DNA from: Gynurincola endophyticus
GTDB lineage: Bacteria > Bacteroidota > Bacteroidia > Chitinophagales > Chitinophagaceae
Assembly: GCF_003991195.1 (NCBI RefSeq)
Contig: NZ_RCWL01000010.1
Span: 62,001 to 126,000, forward strand
Direction: 5' to 3'
Length of the DNA: 64,000 nucleotides
Position 1 is the stretch's first letter. The number at the start of each line of letters is the position of its first letter. A model generated the notes under the pieces. It was not told where the DNA came from, did no database searches, and saw only the letters and a program-made list of their open reading frames with translations. Shown in pieces: positions 1-8,991 of the stretch. Made by a program: the position numbers and the translations under genes.

Positions 1-173
1 TATTATTACCGGAAGAGAACAGTAACTTATATTTAAGCTTACGCAACATTCCAAGAGTAAATGGTACACACGTAGCTGATATTAATACTTATGACATTAT
101 CAATGCTGATGTTCTTGTGATTACAGAGGCGGTAGCGAAAATTTTCAGTGAGGAAGAAGAAGCAGCAGCTTAA
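1..173 (+). CDS. rplD: 50S ribosomal protein L4, C-terminal part
   Basis: The frame is open from the left edge to a TAA at 171-173 and carries the typical L4 C-terminus: a LRNIP-type motif followed by N-x-Y-D-I and a V-L-V-I-T strand, then an acidic-alanine tail. L4 binds 23S rRNA and extends a loop into the peptide exit tunnel. It is 5'-truncated by the window edge. Its position directly before rplW is the standard S10-operon order. Confidence 0.93.
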   Translation, partial: LLPEENSNLYLSLRNIPRVNGTHVADINTYDIINADVLVITEAVAKIFSEEEEAAA

Positions 174-227
174 TTAGAAAGCTAGAATGCTAGCAATTAT
201 TTTCAAATTTTTTCAAATCGAGTTAAT

Positions 228-527
228 ATGAAACTCTCAGAAGTGCTGATAAAACCGATTTTAACCGAGAAAAGCAATAAGCTTACTGATAAAGCAGCAA
301 CTTATGCATTCCGTGTTAATCGTAAGGCGAATAAACTGGAAATTAAAAAAGCGGTAGAGAGCTTTTATGGTGTAAAAATTATAGAAGTAAACACTATCGT
401 AGTTCCGGGAAAAGCTAAAAGTCGTTTCACTAAAGCTGGTTTTATTTCAGGTGTTAAGCCTGCTTATAAAAAAGCATATGTAAAAGTAGCTGAAGGTGAA
501 GCAATCGATTTATACGCAAATATTTAA
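228..527 (+). CDS. rplW: 50S ribosomal protein L23
   Basis: 99 residues, the usual length for L23. The N-terminal L-I-K-P-I-L-T-E-K-S motif is diagnostic, and the lysine-rich extended loop (about residues 60-80) is present. L23 sits at the tunnel exit and is the docking site for trigger factor and SRP. The ATG follows an A/T-rich leader without a Shine-Dalgarno sequence, as is normal in Bacteroidota. It lies between rplD and rplB in the S10 operon. Confidence 0.97.
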   Translation: MKLSEVLIKPILTEKSNKLTDKAATYAFRVNRKANKLEIKKAVESFYGVKIIEVNTIVVPGKAKSRFTKAGFISGVKPAYKKAYVKVAEGEAIDLYANI

Positions 528-608
528 TCGACCTTTTAAATAGTATGGCGAGTCAATCGCCGCGAAGCATTGACAAACGAATTTTAAAAACTGAATAAGC
601 ACTAAAAA

Positions 609-1451
609 ATGGCAGTAAAGAAGTTTAAACCAATGACTGCGGGAACGCGTTGGAGAATCGGCAATGCTTATGCTGAGGTTACTACCAATGTACCTGAAAA
701 GTCATTAGTTGAGAAAGTAAAGTCTACTGGTGGCCGTAACGCGCAAGGTCGCAGATCTATGCGTTATATCGGTGGTGGAAATAAAAAAATGTATCGTGTA
801 ATTGATTTCAAACGTAACAAGAGTGAAATTCCTGCTACAGTTGTATCAATCGAATACGATCCGAACCGTACAGCGTTCATCGCATTATTGAATTATGCTG
901 ATGGTGAGAAAAGATATATTTTGGCACCGCAAGGTTTGCAGGTAGGTACTACTGTAGTGTCTGGTGACGCAGTAGCTCCTGAAATTGGAAACTCATTGCA
1001 AATGAAGAACATGCCATTAGGTACTAACATCCATAACATTGAGATGCAGCCTGGTCAGGGTGGTAAATTAGTACGTAGTGCAGGTACTTCAGCACAGCTT
1101 ACCAACAAAGAAGAGCGTTATGCAGTATTGAAAATGCCTTCTGGTGAACTAAGAAAAGTATTGATCAACTGTTACGCTACAGTAGGTGTAGTATCTAACG
1201 GAGATCATAGCTTGGAAACAATGGGTAAAGCAGGTCGTAACCGTTGGAAAGGCATTCGTCCTAGAACCCGCGGTGTAGCGATGAACCCGGTAGATCACCC
1301 GATGGGTGGTGGTGAAGGTAGAAGCTCTGGTGGTCACCCACGCTCAAGAACCGGTAAATATGCGAAAGGTTTGAAAACCCGTAAGCGCGGTAAAGGCAGT
1401 GACAAACTGATTCTACAGAGAAAAGATGGTAAGAAATTAGCCAAAAAATAA
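609..1451 (+). CDS. rplB: 50S ribosomal protein L2
   Basis: 280 residues, slightly longer than the roughly 274 of most bacteria. The C-terminal core M-N-P-V-D-H-P-x-G-G-G-E-G (about residues 222-234), containing the histidine near the peptidyl transferase centre, is intact. The end is the usual basic R-K-R-G-K-G-S-D-K tail. L2 is a primary 23S rRNA binding protein needed for subunit joining. The 81-nt gap from rplW contains a short inverted repeat. Confidence 0.98.
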   Translation: MAVKKFKPMTAGTRWRIGNAYAEVTTNVPEKSLVEKVKSTGGRNAQGRRSMRYIGGGNKKMYRVIDFKRNKSEIPATVVSIEYDPNRTAFIALLNYADGEKRYILAPQGLQVGTTVVSGDAVAPEIGNSLQMKNMPLGTNIHNIEMQPGQGGKLVRSAGTSAQLTNKEERYAVLKMPSGELRKVLINCYATVGVVSNGDHSLETMGKAGRNRWKGIRPRTRGVAMNPVDHPMGGGEGRSSGGHPRSRTGKYAKGLKTRKRGKGSDKLILQRKDGKKLAKK

Positions 1452-1479
1452 CTTTTTAAACATCAACTAAAATCAAGAT

Positions 1480-1746
1480 ATGGCTCGTTCAATTAAAAAA
1501 GGTCCTTATGTAGCCACTAAATTGGAGAAAAAGGTTTTAGCAGTAAACGAAGGCAAAACGAAGAAAGGTGTGATCAAGACTTGGAGCCGTCGTTCAACTA
1601 TTACTCCGGATTTTGTGGGACATACCTTGGCGGTGCACAATGGCAATAAATTCATCCCTGTTTATGTGACAGAATTTATGGTTGGCCACAAATTAGGAGA
1701 GTTTGCACCTACCCGTAATTTCAGAGGACACGCAAATAAAAAGTAA
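1480..1746 (+). CDS. rpsS: 30S ribosomal protein S19
   Basis: 88 residues. It starts [11 protein letters not shown] and contains [14 protein letters not shown] and [11 protein letters not shown], the signatures of S19. S19 binds 16S rRNA in the head of the small subunit with S13. It lies 28 nt after rplB in the standard S10 order. Confidence 0.98.
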   Translation: MARSIKKGPYVATKLEKKVLAVNEGKTKKGVIKTWSRRSTITPDFVGHTLAVHNGNKFIPVYVTEFMVGHKLGEFAPTRNFRGHANKK

Positions 1747-1754
1747 TCACTAAG

Positions 1755-1805
1755 TTTCTGGGTTTTGAAAGCTAAAGTGAGTAGAAACCAGAAATGTTGA
1801 AATAA
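1755..1805 (+). other. Intercistronic inverted repeat between rpsS and rplV
   Basis: TTTCTGG near 1755-1761 pairs with CCAGAAA near 1798-1804, and the arms can be extended through a bulged G to TTT/AAA. There is no T-run after the right arm, so it is not a classic terminator. It may mark an RNA processing point or stabilise the mRNA. Confidence 0.45.
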
Positions 1806-1811
1806 TAAAAA

Positions 1812-2156
1812 ATGGAAGCAGTAGCTAAACTTAAGAATTATCCAACATCACCGCGCAGAATGCGTTTGCTAGCTGATGAGATCCGTGGAATGGAAGTGGA
1901 GAAAGCATTGGCATTACTGGAGTTTCACCCACAGCATTCAGCCACTCCTTTATACAAATTATTGAAGAGTGCTATCAATAACTGGGAGCAGAAGAATGAG
2001 GGTCAGGGCGTAGCAGATGTAAACCTGATCGTTAAAACGATCTTCGTTGATGGTGCCCGTACGATCAAACGTATGTTACCAGCTCCGCAAGGTAGAGCAT
2101 ATCGCCTACGTAAGCGTAGCAATCACGTAACGATAATTGTAGATGCTAAAAACTAA
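1812..2156 (+). CDS. rplV: 50S ribosomal protein L22
   Basis: 114 residues. The [14 protein letters not shown] start and the [18 protein letters not shown] beta-hairpin that lines the exit tunnel are clear; this hairpin is where macrolide-resistance changes occur in other bacteria. The length is normal and the order is standard (rpsS-rplV-rpsC). Confidence 0.97.
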   Translation: MEAVAKLKNYPTSPRRMRLLADEIRGMEVEKALALLEFHPQHSATPLYKLLKSAINNWEQKNEGQGVADVNLIVKTIFVDGARTIKRMLPAPQGRAYRLRKRSNHVTIIVDAKN

Positions 2157-2181
2157 TTTTCAAATTTTCAAATTGAAATAA

Positions 2182-2943
2182 ATGGGTCAGAAAACAAATC
2201 CTATTGGTGCCAGGTTGGGGATCATTCGTGGTTGGGAATCCAACTGGTATGGTAACAAAAAAGATTTTTCTACCAAATTGATCGAGGATAATAAAATCAG
2301 AACTTATTTGAATGCTCGTATCAATAAAGGTGGAATCGCTAAAATCGTTATTGAGCGTACGCTGAATAAACTGATTGTTACCATTCACACTTCTAAGCCA
2401 GGTATCATCATAGGTAAAGGTGGCAACGAAGTTGACCGTATTAAAGAAGAGCTGAAAAAATTGACTGGTAAAGAAGACGTACAAATCAACATCCTGGAGA
2501 TTCGTCGTCCTGAATTGGATGCGATGATTGTAGGTGATACGATTGCGCGTCAGATTGAGAACCGTATCAATTATAAAAGAGCTATCAAAATGGCGATCGC
2601 TTCAGCATTACGTATGGGTGCAGAAGGTATCAAAATTAAAGTAAGCGGCCGTTTAGGTGGTGCTGAAATTGCTCGTTCAGAAGAAATCAAACAAGGACGT
2701 ACTCCATTACATACATTACGTATGGATATCGATTATGCAAACGTATTTGCATTAACCGTGTACGGTAAAATCGGTATCAAAGTATGGATCTGTAAAGGTG
2801 AAGTCTTAGGACAAAGAGATTTGAATCCGAACTTCGTAGGTGGTAAAAGTGAAGTAAGCGACAGAAGAGAGCGTAGAGATGGCGGTGGCGAAAGAAGAGG
2901 TGGTGGAAATAACCGTAACCGCGGAGAAAAAAGACCAGCATAA
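2182..2943 (+). CDS. rpsC: 30S ribosomal protein S3
   Basis: 253 residues. An N-terminal KH domain contains [12 protein letters not shown] (about residues 73-84), followed by the S3 C-terminal domain with [12 protein letters not shown]. The last 30 residues are a low-complexity Arg/Gly/Asp tail, commonly seen in this phylum. S3 forms part of the mRNA entry channel with S4 and S5. Confidence 0.97.
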   Translation: MGQKTNPIGARLGIIRGWESNWYGNKKDFSTKLIEDNKIRTYLNARINKGGIAKIVIERTLNKLIVTIHTSKPGIIIGKGGNEVDRIKEELKKLTGKEDVQINILEIRRPELDAMIVGDTIARQIENRINYKRAIKMAIASALRMGAEGIKIKVSGRLGGAEIARSEEIKQGRTPLHTLRMDIDYANVFALTVYGKIGIKVWICKGEVLGQRDLNPNFVGGKSEVSDRRERRDGGGERRGGGNNRNRGEKRPA

Positions 2944-2961
2944 AATACTGTTCAACGATGC

Positions 2962-3003
2962 GATAACGACGGTGAATCAGTAAAGTGAGGCAGAATCGTT
3001 ATC
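2962..3003 (+). other. Inverted repeat between rpsC and rplP
   Basis: GATAACGA at 2962-2969 is complementary to TCGTTATC at 2996-3003, giving an 8-bp stem with a 26-nt loop in a 95-nt gap. There is no T-tract immediately downstream. It is one of several such structures in the gaps of this cluster. Confidence 0.4.
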
Positions 3004-3038
3004 AAGATCAATTTTAAAATTTTCAAATAGTTTTATAA

Positions 3039-3458
3039 ATGTTACAGCCTAAAAGAACGAAACACAGGAAATCCCAAAAAGGACGTATCCGTGAGGTTGC
3101 TAAAAGAGGAACTTCAATTTCATTCGGTTCTTTCGCCATTAAAGCTCTGGAGCCTGTATGGTTAACCAACCGTCAGATTGAAGCAGCTCGTCAGGCTATG
3201 ACCCGCGCAATGAAACGTGAGGGTAACGTATGGATTCGTGTTTTCCCTGATAAATCAGTTACTCGTAAGCCTTTAGAAGTACGTATGGGTAAAGGTAAAG
3301 GTAACCCTGAGTTTTGGGCAGCAGTTGTAGAACCAGGTCGTATCCTTTTCGAATGCGATGGTGTTCCTTTACAAGTTGCTAAAGATGCTATGGAGTTAGC
3401 GGCGCAAAAATTGCCGATCAAAACGAAATTCATTGTTCGTAGAGACCTTCAAGCATAA
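3039..3458 (+). CDS. rplP: 50S ribosomal protein L16
   Basis: 139 residues. It starts [11 protein letters not shown] and contains [12 protein letters not shown] and [17 protein letters not shown], the L16 signatures. L16 contacts the A-site tRNA elbow on the large subunit. Its length is normal and it lies in standard order before rpmC. Confidence 0.98.
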   Translation: MLQPKRTKHRKSQKGRIREVAKRGTSISFGSFAIKALEPVWLTNRQIEAARQAMTRAMKREGNVWIRVFPDKSVTRKPLEVRMGKGKGNPEFWAAVVEPGRILFECDGVPLQVAKDAMELAAQKLPIKTKFIVRRDLQA

Positions 3459-3473
3459 TCCAAACCGGAAAGT

Positions 3474-3553
3474 TTGAAATTCGAAAAAAAGGTGAAGTAT
3501 GGTCGTGCATCTTTCCTTTTCAACTTCAAATTTTCAAATTTTCGAAATTCAAA
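3474..3553 (+). other. Long imperfect inverted repeat between rplP and rpmC
   Basis: The arms AGTTTGAAATTCGAAAA (start about 3473) and the complement of TTTTCGAAATTCAAATT (about 3537-3553) match over about 17 nt with two mismatches. The gap is 105 nt, long for an spc/S10 junction. Function unknown; RNA processing or stabilisation is possible. Confidence 0.4.
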
Positions 3554-3563
3554 TTTATAAACA

Positions 3564-3773
3564 ATGTCAAAGAAAATTGAGTTCTTAAATAGTCTGAAAG
3601 ATCTGTCTGTAGCAGATTTACAGGCGCGCATTCAGGAAGATGAGTTGCGTTTGAAGAAGCTCGAGTTTGCTCACGCAATTTCTCCTTTAGAGAATCCAAT
3701 GAGCATCCGTGCTTTACGCAAAGACATCGCTCGCTTAAAAACGCTTTTAACGGGTAAATCTAATAATGCGTAA
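3564..3773 (+). CDS. rpmC: 50S ribosomal protein L29
   Basis: 69 residues, helical throughout. The L-E-F-A-H-A-I-S-P-L-E-N-P-M-x-I-R-x-L-R-K-D-I-A-R-L-K-T motif in the C-terminal half is the L29 signature. It sits near the exit tunnel next to L23 and follows rplP as expected. Confidence 0.95.
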   Translation: MSKKIEFLNSLKDLSVADLQARIQEDELRLKKLEFAHAISPLENPMSIRALRKDIARLKTLLTGKSNNA

Positions 3774-3873
3774 GGTGTCAATTTCGAAAGAAGTTGTTAC
3801 CAATTAGATAGTAGACAATTTTTAAATTATATGTCTTTGCAAAACAAAGGCAAATAGCTAAAAGCTAAATAGT

Positions 3874-4131
3874 ATGTCTGAAAGAAATTTGCGTAAAACT
3901 AGAACAGGGGTGGTTACTAGCAATAAAATGGACAAAACCATCACCGTTGCAGTTGAAAGAAAGGTGAAACACCCTATCTATGGCAAGTTCGTAAAAAAGA
4001 CCACGAAGTTCCACGCTCATGATGAAAAAAATGAAACTGGAATTGGCGATACGGTTAAAATTATGGAGACTCGCCCATTAAGTAAAACAAAGCGTTGGAG
4101 ACTGGTTGAGATCGTTGAGAAAGCGAAATAG
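3874..4131 (+). CDS. rpsQ: 30S ribosomal protein S17
   Basis: 85 residues. An N-terminal [11 protein letters not shown] motif and an OB-fold with D-K-T-I-T-V-A-V-E and H-P-I-Y-G-K-F-V-K are visible, together with [12 protein letters not shown] near the end. S17 is a primary 16S rRNA binder. It ends with TAG. Confidence 0.97.
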   Translation: MSERNLRKTRTGVVTSNKMDKTITVAVERKVKHPIYGKFVKKTTKFHAHDEKNETGIGDTVKIMETRPLSKTKRWRLVEIVEKAK

Positions 4132-4171
4132 TACTCCGCATTTGTTCATAAACATTTTTTAATCATTTGCT

Positions 4172-4187
4172 GTTAGCAATTGCTAAC
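4172..4187 (+). other. Perfect 16-nt palindrome between rpsQ and rplN
   Basis: GTTAGCAATTGCTAAC is a perfect palindrome in the 79-nt gap before rplN. It could fold as a small hairpin or be a protein-binding site. In other bacteria the S10/spc boundary lies around rplN, so an element here could separate two transcriptional units; that is inference. Confidence 0.4.
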
Positions 4188-4210
4188 GGTAGGAGCTAAA
4201 GCTTAATACA

Positions 4211-4579
4211 ATGATTCAGCAAGAAAGCCGATTAAACGTAGCTGATAATAGTGGCGCAAAAGAAGTACTTTGTATTCGCGTACTGGGAAACAGCGGCCAG
4301 GATTACGCCAAAATTGGTGATAAAATCGTGGTTACTGTAAAAGATGCTATCCCAGCAGGTGGAATCAAAAAAGGAACCGTTACTAAAGCCGTAATTGTTC
4401 GTACTAAAAACAAATTACGTCGTAAAGATGGTTCTTATATCCGTTTCGACGACAATGCAGTAGTATTATTGAACAACTCTGACGATCCAAGAGGTACTCG
4501 TATCTTCGGACCAGTTGCTCGTGAATTGCGCGATAAAGGATACATGAAAATTATTTCGTTGGCTCCTGAAGTTCTTTAA
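4211..4579 (+). CDS. rplN: 50S ribosomal protein L14
   Basis: 122 residues, the usual length. [17 protein letters not shown] at the N-terminus and [14 protein letters not shown] towards the C-terminus are the L14 signatures. L14 forms intersubunit bridges with 16S rRNA. It heads the spc operon in the classical order. Confidence 0.98.
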   Translation: MIQQESRLNVADNSGAKEVLCIRVLGNSGQDYAKIGDKIVVTVKDAIPAGGIKKGTVTKAVIVRTKNKLRRKDGSYIRFDDNAVVLLNNSDDPRGTRIFGPVARELRDKGYMKIISLAPEVL

Positions 4580-4650
4580 TACCCGTTCAATGCAATTGCA
4601 AAGAACAGAAAGCAAGTCAATAATTCTCTTTTGAGAAAAATTATACGAAA

Positions 4651-4986
4651 ATGAGTAATCGATTCAAACCTAAATTTAATATCAAAAAAGGTGATACCGT
4701 AGTGGTAATCGCTGGTGATGATAAAAACAGAACCACTCCTAAAAAGGTGTTGGAAGTATTTCCTGAAACTGGTAAAATATTAGTGGAAGGCGTGAATATC
4801 ATCACTAAACATACCAAACCGTCAGCACGTGAGACGAAAGGTGGCATCGTTAAAAAAGAAGCCCCTATCAATATCTCTAACGTGATGTTATGGGATGCTA
4901 AAGCTGGTGCTCCTGCTAAAGTGAAACGCACTCGCAACAATGGCAAATTGGTACGTATTTCAAAAAAATCCGGAGAGGCTATCTAA
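4651..4986 (+). CDS. rplX: 50S ribosomal protein L24
   Basis: 111 residues. A KOW motif (I-K-K-G-D-T-V-V-V-I-A-G-D-D-K near residues 10-24) and V-E-G-V-N-I-I-T-K-H are visible. L24 is an early assembly protein of the large subunit. It lies between rplN and rplE as in most bacteria. Confidence 0.96.
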   Translation: MSNRFKPKFNIKKGDTVVVIAGDDKNRTTPKKVLEVFPETGKILVEGVNIITKHTKPSARETKGGIVKKEAPINISNVMLWDAKAGAPAKVKRTRNNGKLVRISKKSGEAI

Positions 4987-5018
4987 TCAGACATCCTTAC
5001 ACGGATAAATTTTAAGAC

Positions 5019-5597
5019 ATGAGCACAACAAATTATACTCCAAGATTAGCAGACAAGTACAAAAAAGATGTTGTACCTGCTTTGATGAAGCGTTTTAACT
5101 ACGACAGCGTAATGCAGGTTCCTCGTTTAGAAAAAATCTGCTTGAACCGCGGTGTTAATGGCGCAGTAACTGATAAAAAGTTAGTGGATGTAGCTGTTGA
5201 TGAATTAACGCTAATCACTGGTCAAAAAGCAGTGCCTACTTTGTCTAAAAAAGATATCTCTAACTTCAAATTGCGTAAAAATATGCCAATTGGAGCAAGA
5301 GTAACTTTAAGAGGTACGCAGATGTACGAATTCTTAGACAGATTAATCGCTACCGCTTTACCACGTGTACGTGACTTCAAAGGAATCAATGATAAAGCTT
5401 TCGACGGCAGAGGTAACTATACCTTAGGCGTTACAGAGCAAATCATCTTCCCTGAAATCGATATCGATAAAGTAAATAAAATTACCGGTTTAGATATCAC
5501 TTTCGTTACCACTGCTGGTACTAACGAAGAAGCTTACGAGCTTTTGAAAGAGTTAGGAATGCCTTTCAAAAACATTCGTAAAGAGCAAGCTATTTAG
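5019..5597 (+). CDS. rplE: 50S ribosomal protein L5
   Basis: 192 residues, slightly longer than the usual 180 through an N-terminal extension. [11 protein letters not shown] and the [18 protein letters not shown] block are diagnostic. L5 binds 5S rRNA and contacts P-site tRNA. It ends with TAG. Confidence 0.97.
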   Translation: MSTTNYTPRLADKYKKDVVPALMKRFNYDSVMQVPRLEKICLNRGVNGAVTDKKLVDVAVDELTLITGQKAVPTLSKKDISNFKLRKNMPIGARVTLRGTQMYEFLDRLIATALPRVRDFKGINDKAFDGRGNYTLGVTEQIIFPEIDIDKVNKITGLDITFVTTAGTNEEAYELLKELGMPFKNIRKEQAI

Positions 5598-5677
5598 TAC
5601 TCAACATTTTAGTGAGTGGGCAAGTACTAAGTAGTATACTACCGATTCAACATTATAAAAAATCGAAATTTACAATT

Positions 5678-5947
5678 ATGGCTAAAGAGTCAGTTAAAGC
5701 CAGACAAAGAAAAAGAGAACGCATGGTTGCTCAGTACGCTGAAAAACGTGCTGCATTAAAAGCTGCCGGCGATTGGGCTGCATTAGACGAATTACCAAAA
5801 AATTCATCTTCTGTTCGTCTTAAAAACCGTTGTCAATTAACAGGACGTCCTAAAGGTTACATCCGTTACTTCGGTGTTTCTCGTGTTACTTTCCGTGACA
5901 TGGCTTTACAGGGAAAAATTCCGGGAGTTAGAAAAGCTTCTTGGTAA
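5678..5947 (+). CDS. rpsN: 30S ribosomal protein S14
   Basis: 89 residues from the ATG at 5678. An in-frame upstream start at 5612 would add 22 residues unlike the family, so the M-A-K-E-S-V-K-A-R start is chosen. The C-terminal N-R-C[11 protein letters not shown] motif is present. No paired C-x-x-C zinc motif is visible, so this is the long zinc-free form. S14 lies in the head of the 30S subunit. Confidence 0.96.
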   Translation: MAKESVKARQRKRERMVAQYAEKRAALKAAGDWAALDELPKNSSSVRLKNRCQLTGRPKGYIRYFGVSRVTFRDMALQGKIPGVRKASW

Positions 5948-6017
5948 TCGGTTGTTCGAAACAACAGATCTTCACCCGATTTCAAACAAATTGTGAACTG
6001 ATATAATATCAAATAAA

Positions 6018-6416
6018 ATGGTAACTGATCCCATAGCAGATTTCTTGACCAGAGTTCGTAATGCGCAGATGGCTGGCCACAGGATCGTTGAAATCCCAGC
6101 TTCAAACTTAAAAAAACGTATTACCGAAATTCTTTACGATCAAGGTTATATCTTAAAATATAAATTTGAGGATGATAATAAACAAGGTGTGATTAAAATC
6201 GCCCTTAAATATGATGCTCAAAGTAAAGAGCCTGCTATCAAATCTTTGGAAAGAGTTAGCCGTCCTGGTTTACGCCAATACGCTAGCCCTGCTGAATTCA
6301 AAAGAGTGAAAAACGGCTTAGGAATCGCTATCGTTTCTACTTCTAAAGGAGTAATGACCGATAAACAAGCGAAAGTAAACAACGTAGGTGGCGAAGTTCT
6401 TTGCTACATCTACTAG
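6018..6416 (+). CDS. rpsH: 30S ribosomal protein S8
   Basis: 132 residues. It starts M-V-T-D-P-I-A-D-F-L-T-R-V-R-N-A, with the C-terminal G-L-G-I-A-I-V-S-T-S-K-G-V-M-T-D motif. S8 is a central-domain 16S rRNA binder and in E. coli represses the spc operon. No spc-type S8 target was identified here by eye. It ends with TAG. Confidence 0.97.
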   Translation: MVTDPIADFLTRVRNAQMAGHRIVEIPASNLKKRITEILYDQGYILKYKFEDDNKQGVIKIALKYDAQSKEPAIKSLERVSRPGLRQYASPAEFKRVKNGLGIAIVSTSKGVMTDKQAKVNNVGGEVLCYIY

Positions 6417-6522
6417 TAATATTTAGAAAATATTCAGGTTGAGTTGATCATTAAGTTTTCTATACGGAGCTGAACTCGCTCAACCATTATCATCTATTAT
6501 TTATAATTAATAATTAATTACT

Positions 6523-7077
6523 ATGTCTCGTATAGGTAAAAAACCTGTTGTCATCCCTGCCGGTGTTACCATCACTGTTGGTAAAGATAACGTGGTAACT
6601 GTAAAAGGACCTAAAGGCGAATTAAAACAAACTATCGATAGAGATATCACGGTAGAAGTAAAAGACGGTGAACTGAACGTAACCCGTCCTACTGAACAAA
6701 TTCGTCACCGTGCCATGCACGGTTTATACCGCTCGCTTGTAGCAAATATGGTAAAAGGTGTTACTGAAGGATTCGAGAAAAAACTCGAATTAGTGGGTGT
6801 GGGTTATAAAGCTTCTAACCAAGGTAATGTCCTGGATTTATCTTTAGGATATTCTCACAATATTATTTTTGACGTACCGTCTGAACTGACTGTAGTAACT
6901 CAAACTGAAAAAGGGGATAACCCGAAAATCACTTTGACCGGTGTCGACAAACAATTATTAGGTCAGGTAGCAGCAAAAATCCGTAGTTTACGTAAACCTG
7001 AGCCTTACAAAGGAAAAGGTGTTAAATACGTGGGCGAATTTATCCGTCGTAAAGCCGGTAAAGCTGCTGGTAAATAG
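6523..7077 (+). CDS. rplF: 50S ribosomal protein L6
   Basis: 184 residues. It starts M-S-R-I-G-K-K-P-V and shows the duplicated L6 fold, with V-G-V-G-Y-K-A at the domain junction and P-E-P-Y-K-G-K-G-V-K-Y near the C-terminus. The 106-nt gap from rpsH includes GGTTGAG/CTCAACC arms that could pair. L6 lies near the sarcin-ricin loop. Confidence 0.97.
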   Translation: MSRIGKKPVVIPAGVTITVGKDNVVTVKGPKGELKQTIDRDITVEVKDGELNVTRPTEQIRHRAMHGLYRSLVANMVKGVTEGFEKKLELVGVGYKASNQGNVLDLSLGYSHNIIFDVPSELTVVTQTEKGDNPKITLTGVDKQLLGQVAAKIRSLRKPEPYKGKGVKYVGEFIRRKAGKAAGK

Positions 7078-7085
7078 TTTAATCT

Positions 7086-7116
7086 CTAAAGTGAGTGCTT
7101 TTCTCACTCACTTTAG
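7086..7116 (+). other. Strong hairpin between rplF and rplR
   Basis: CTAAAGTGAGTG (7086-7097) and CACTCACTTTAG (7105-7116) form a perfect 12-bp stem with a 7-nt loop. It is followed by AACCTTATA rather than a T-run, so a processing or stability element is as likely as a weak terminator. Confidence 0.55.
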
Positions 7117-7179
7117 AACCTTATATATTCTACTAATAAGAATTACTTCCGGCAGTATCGGAAGAAAAAAATAAATACA

Positions 7180-7533
7180 ATGAATAATAAATCTTTAAGA
7201 AGACAGAAAATCCGTTACAATATCCGTAAGAAAGTTGCGGGTGTTGCTCAAAAACCAAGATTGGCTGTTTTCAGAAGTAATACCGACATCTACGTTCAAC
7301 TTATTGACGATGTAAACGGTGCAACGCTGGCTTCTGCTTCTTCTAAAGCAAAAGACATTACCGCTCAAAAAGGTACAAAAGTTGAAAAAAGTAAATTGGT
7401 TGGATTAGCCATTGCTCAGAAAGCTACAGAATTAGGCATTACTACTGTTGTTTTTGACCGTGGTGGTAACCTTTATCACGGCCGCGTTAAAGCAATCGCT
7501 GATGGCGCACGCGAAGGTGGTCTTCAATTCTAA
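7180..7533 (+). CDS. rplR: 50S ribosomal protein L18
   Basis: 117 residues. [18 protein letters not shown] and the C-terminal [23 protein letters not shown] are the L18 signature. It carries 5S rRNA with L5 and L25. Confidence 0.97.
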   Translation: MNNKSLRRQKIRYNIRKKVAGVAQKPRLAVFRSNTDIYVQLIDDVNGATLASASSKAKDITAQKGTKVEKSKLVGLAIAQKATELGITTVVFDRGGNLYHGRVKAIADGAREGGLQF

Positions 7534-7568
7534 TCCTCTATTTTAAAACAGAATTTCAAATTGAAATA

Positions 7569-8087
7569 ATGGCAAAAGTTAATTTAAACAGAGTAAAAGC
7601 CGGCGATCTGGAGCTTAAAGAGAAAGTGGTAGCTATCAACCGTGTTGTTAAAACAACCAAAGGTGGTCGTGCATTCAGCTTTTCTGCTTTAGTAGTAGTG
7701 GGTAACGGAAGCGGTGTGGTAGGTCATGGTTTAGGTAAAGCTAAAGAAGTTCAAGAGGCTATTACCAAAGGTATCGAAGATGCTAAAAAGAACCTGATTA
7801 AAGTTCCTATCATGAAAGGTACTGTTCCTCATGATCAATTAGCTAAAGAAGGTGCAGCTATAGTTTTAATTAAACCTGCAGCTCAAGGTACCGGTGTAAT
7901 TTCCGGAGGTAGCATGCGTGCTGTACTGGAAAGCGCTGGTGTAACCGACGTATTGGCTAAATCTTTAGGTTCAGCTAACCCTCACAACGTGGTAAAAGCA
8001 ACTTTTAAAGCTTTATCATTATTACGTGAACCAGTTACTGTAGCCCAAACACGCAAAGTGGCTTTGAAGAAGGTATTCAATGGTTAA
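7569..8087 (+). CDS. rpsE: 30S ribosomal protein S5
   Basis: 172 residues. The double-stranded RNA-binding-like N-terminal domain has [14 protein letters not shown], and [13 protein letters not shown] follows. The C-terminal domain carries [15 protein letters not shown]5 contributes to decoding accuracy and mRNA entry. It lies 35 nt after rplR. Confidence 0.97.
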   Translation: MAKVNLNRVKAGDLELKEKVVAINRVVKTTKGGRAFSFSALVVVGNGSGVVGHGLGKAKEVQEAITKGIEDAKKNLIKVPIMKGTVPHDQLAKEGAAIVLIKPAAQGTGVISGGSMRAVLESAGVTDVLAKSLGSANPHNVVKATFKALSLLREPVTVAQTRKVALKKVFNG

Positions 8088-8132
8088 ATAGTACAAGGGT
8101 AAATCCGGTTTCAAATTCTTGAATTTATTTCA

Positions 8133-8140
8133 TACATTTG
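8133..8140 (+). promoter_or_regulatory. Possible promoter -7 box before rpmD
   Basis: TACATTTG matches the Bacteroidota -7 consensus TAnnTTTG, 33 nt before the rpmD ATG. No clear -33 element is seen at the usual distance. It could provide an internal start for rpmD-rplO. Confidence 0.3.
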
Positions 8141-8173
8141 CTTCCCTTTTACTGGGTACTGAAACATATTATA

Positions 8174-8353
8174 ATGAAAAAGATTAAAATAACACTTGTA
8201 AAAAGTGCCATCGACCGCCCGGAACGCCAAAAGCTGACCTTGCAGGCGCTGGGATTAAATAAATTACATGTTTCTAAAGAAGTAGAAACTACTCCCCAAA
8301 TCTTAGGTATGATCCGTAAGGTAAACCACCTATTGAAAGTGGAAGAAATCTAA
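8174..8353 (+). CDS. rpmD: 50S ribosomal protein L30
   Basis: 59 residues from the ATG at 8174; an upstream in-frame start at 8138 would add residues foreign to the family. The I-K-I-T-L-V-K-S start, the L-T-L-Q-A-L-G-L block and the ending around M-I-x-K-V-x-H-L are typical of L30, the short ferredoxin-like large-subunit protein. It is encoded between rpsE and rplO as usual. Confidence 0.95.
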   Translation: MKKIKITLVKSAIDRPERQKLTLQALGLNKLHVSKEVETTPQILGMIRKVNHLLKVEEI

Positions 8354-8370
8354 TTCAGAAATAACTTTTT

Positions 8371-8402
8371 AGCTTACAATGCTTTATTTTGCATTGTAAG
8401 CT
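8371..8402 (+). terminator. Hairpin between rpmD and rplO, terminator-like
   Basis: AGCTTACAATGC (8371-8382) and GCATTGTAAGCT (8391-8402) form a perfect 12-bp stem with an 8-nt A/T loop, followed by TTCCTATTTTTATT. The imperfect T-tract suggests partial termination or attenuation inside the operon. Confidence 0.5.
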
Positions 8403-8467
8403 TTCCTATTTTTATTATTAATTATTTAGCGAGGGGAGTCAACCCCGTTGAGTTAAAAAAACATCTC

Positions 8468-8917
8468 ATGAAATTACATCAAATTAGACCAGCGAAAGGC
8501 GCAACACACAAAGAGAAAAGATTAGGACGTGGTGAAGCTTCCGGTAAAGGTGGTACTTCAACCAAAGGTAACAAAGGTGGTCAAAGCCGTGCCGGTTACA
8601 GCCGTAAAATCGCCTTCGAAGGTGGTCAGATGCCTATCCAACGCCGTACTCCTAAACGTGGATTTAACAACATTAACCGCGTTGAGTTCAAAGTGTTCAA
8701 CTTAGGTCAGGTAGATCATTTGGTTGAAAAATACGAATTACAAGAGTTCTCTTTAGAAAACCTGTACATCAATAACCTGGTGAACAGAACCGATAAAGTG
8801 AAGATCCTTGCCAATGGTGAGTTGAAAAACAAAGTTAGCTTCCGTGTGAATGCTGTTAGTGAGAAAGCTAAAGCTGCTATCGAAGCTGCTGGCGGGTCAG
8901 TAGAAATCGTAAAGTAA
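8468..8917 (+). CDS. rplO: 50S ribosomal protein L15
   Basis: 149 residues. The N-terminal Gly/Lys/Arg-rich segment K-R-L-G-R-G-E-A-S-G-K-G-G-T-S and G-G-Q-M-P-I-Q-R-R-T-P-K-R-G-F are diagnostic. L15 is a late assembly protein of the large subunit. It is flanked by hairpins on both sides. Confidence 0.97.
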   Translation: MKLHQIRPAKGATHKEKRLGRGEASGKGGTSTKGNKGGQSRAGYSRKIAFEGGQMPIQRRTPKRGFNNINRVEFKVFNLGQVDHLVEKYELQEFSLENLYINNLVNRTDKVKILANGELKNKVSFRVNAVSEKAKAAIEAAGGSVEIVK

Positions 8918-8933
8918 TTTATGTAACTTGCGT

Positions 8934-8958
8934 AGACGCATGAAAATGCGTCTTTTTT
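8934..8958 (+). terminator. Intrinsic terminator or attenuator between rplO and secY
   Basis: AGACGCAT (8934-8941), a GAAA tetraloop and ATGCGTCT (8946-8953) are followed by a run of T to 8958. It has the full form of an intrinsic terminator, which is notable because secY and map downstream normally belong to the same operon. Partial readthrough or a separate secY promoter is needed. Confidence 0.7.
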
Positions 8959-8991
8959 GTTTAAGCGATCATTTAAAAATTTCTACAGTCC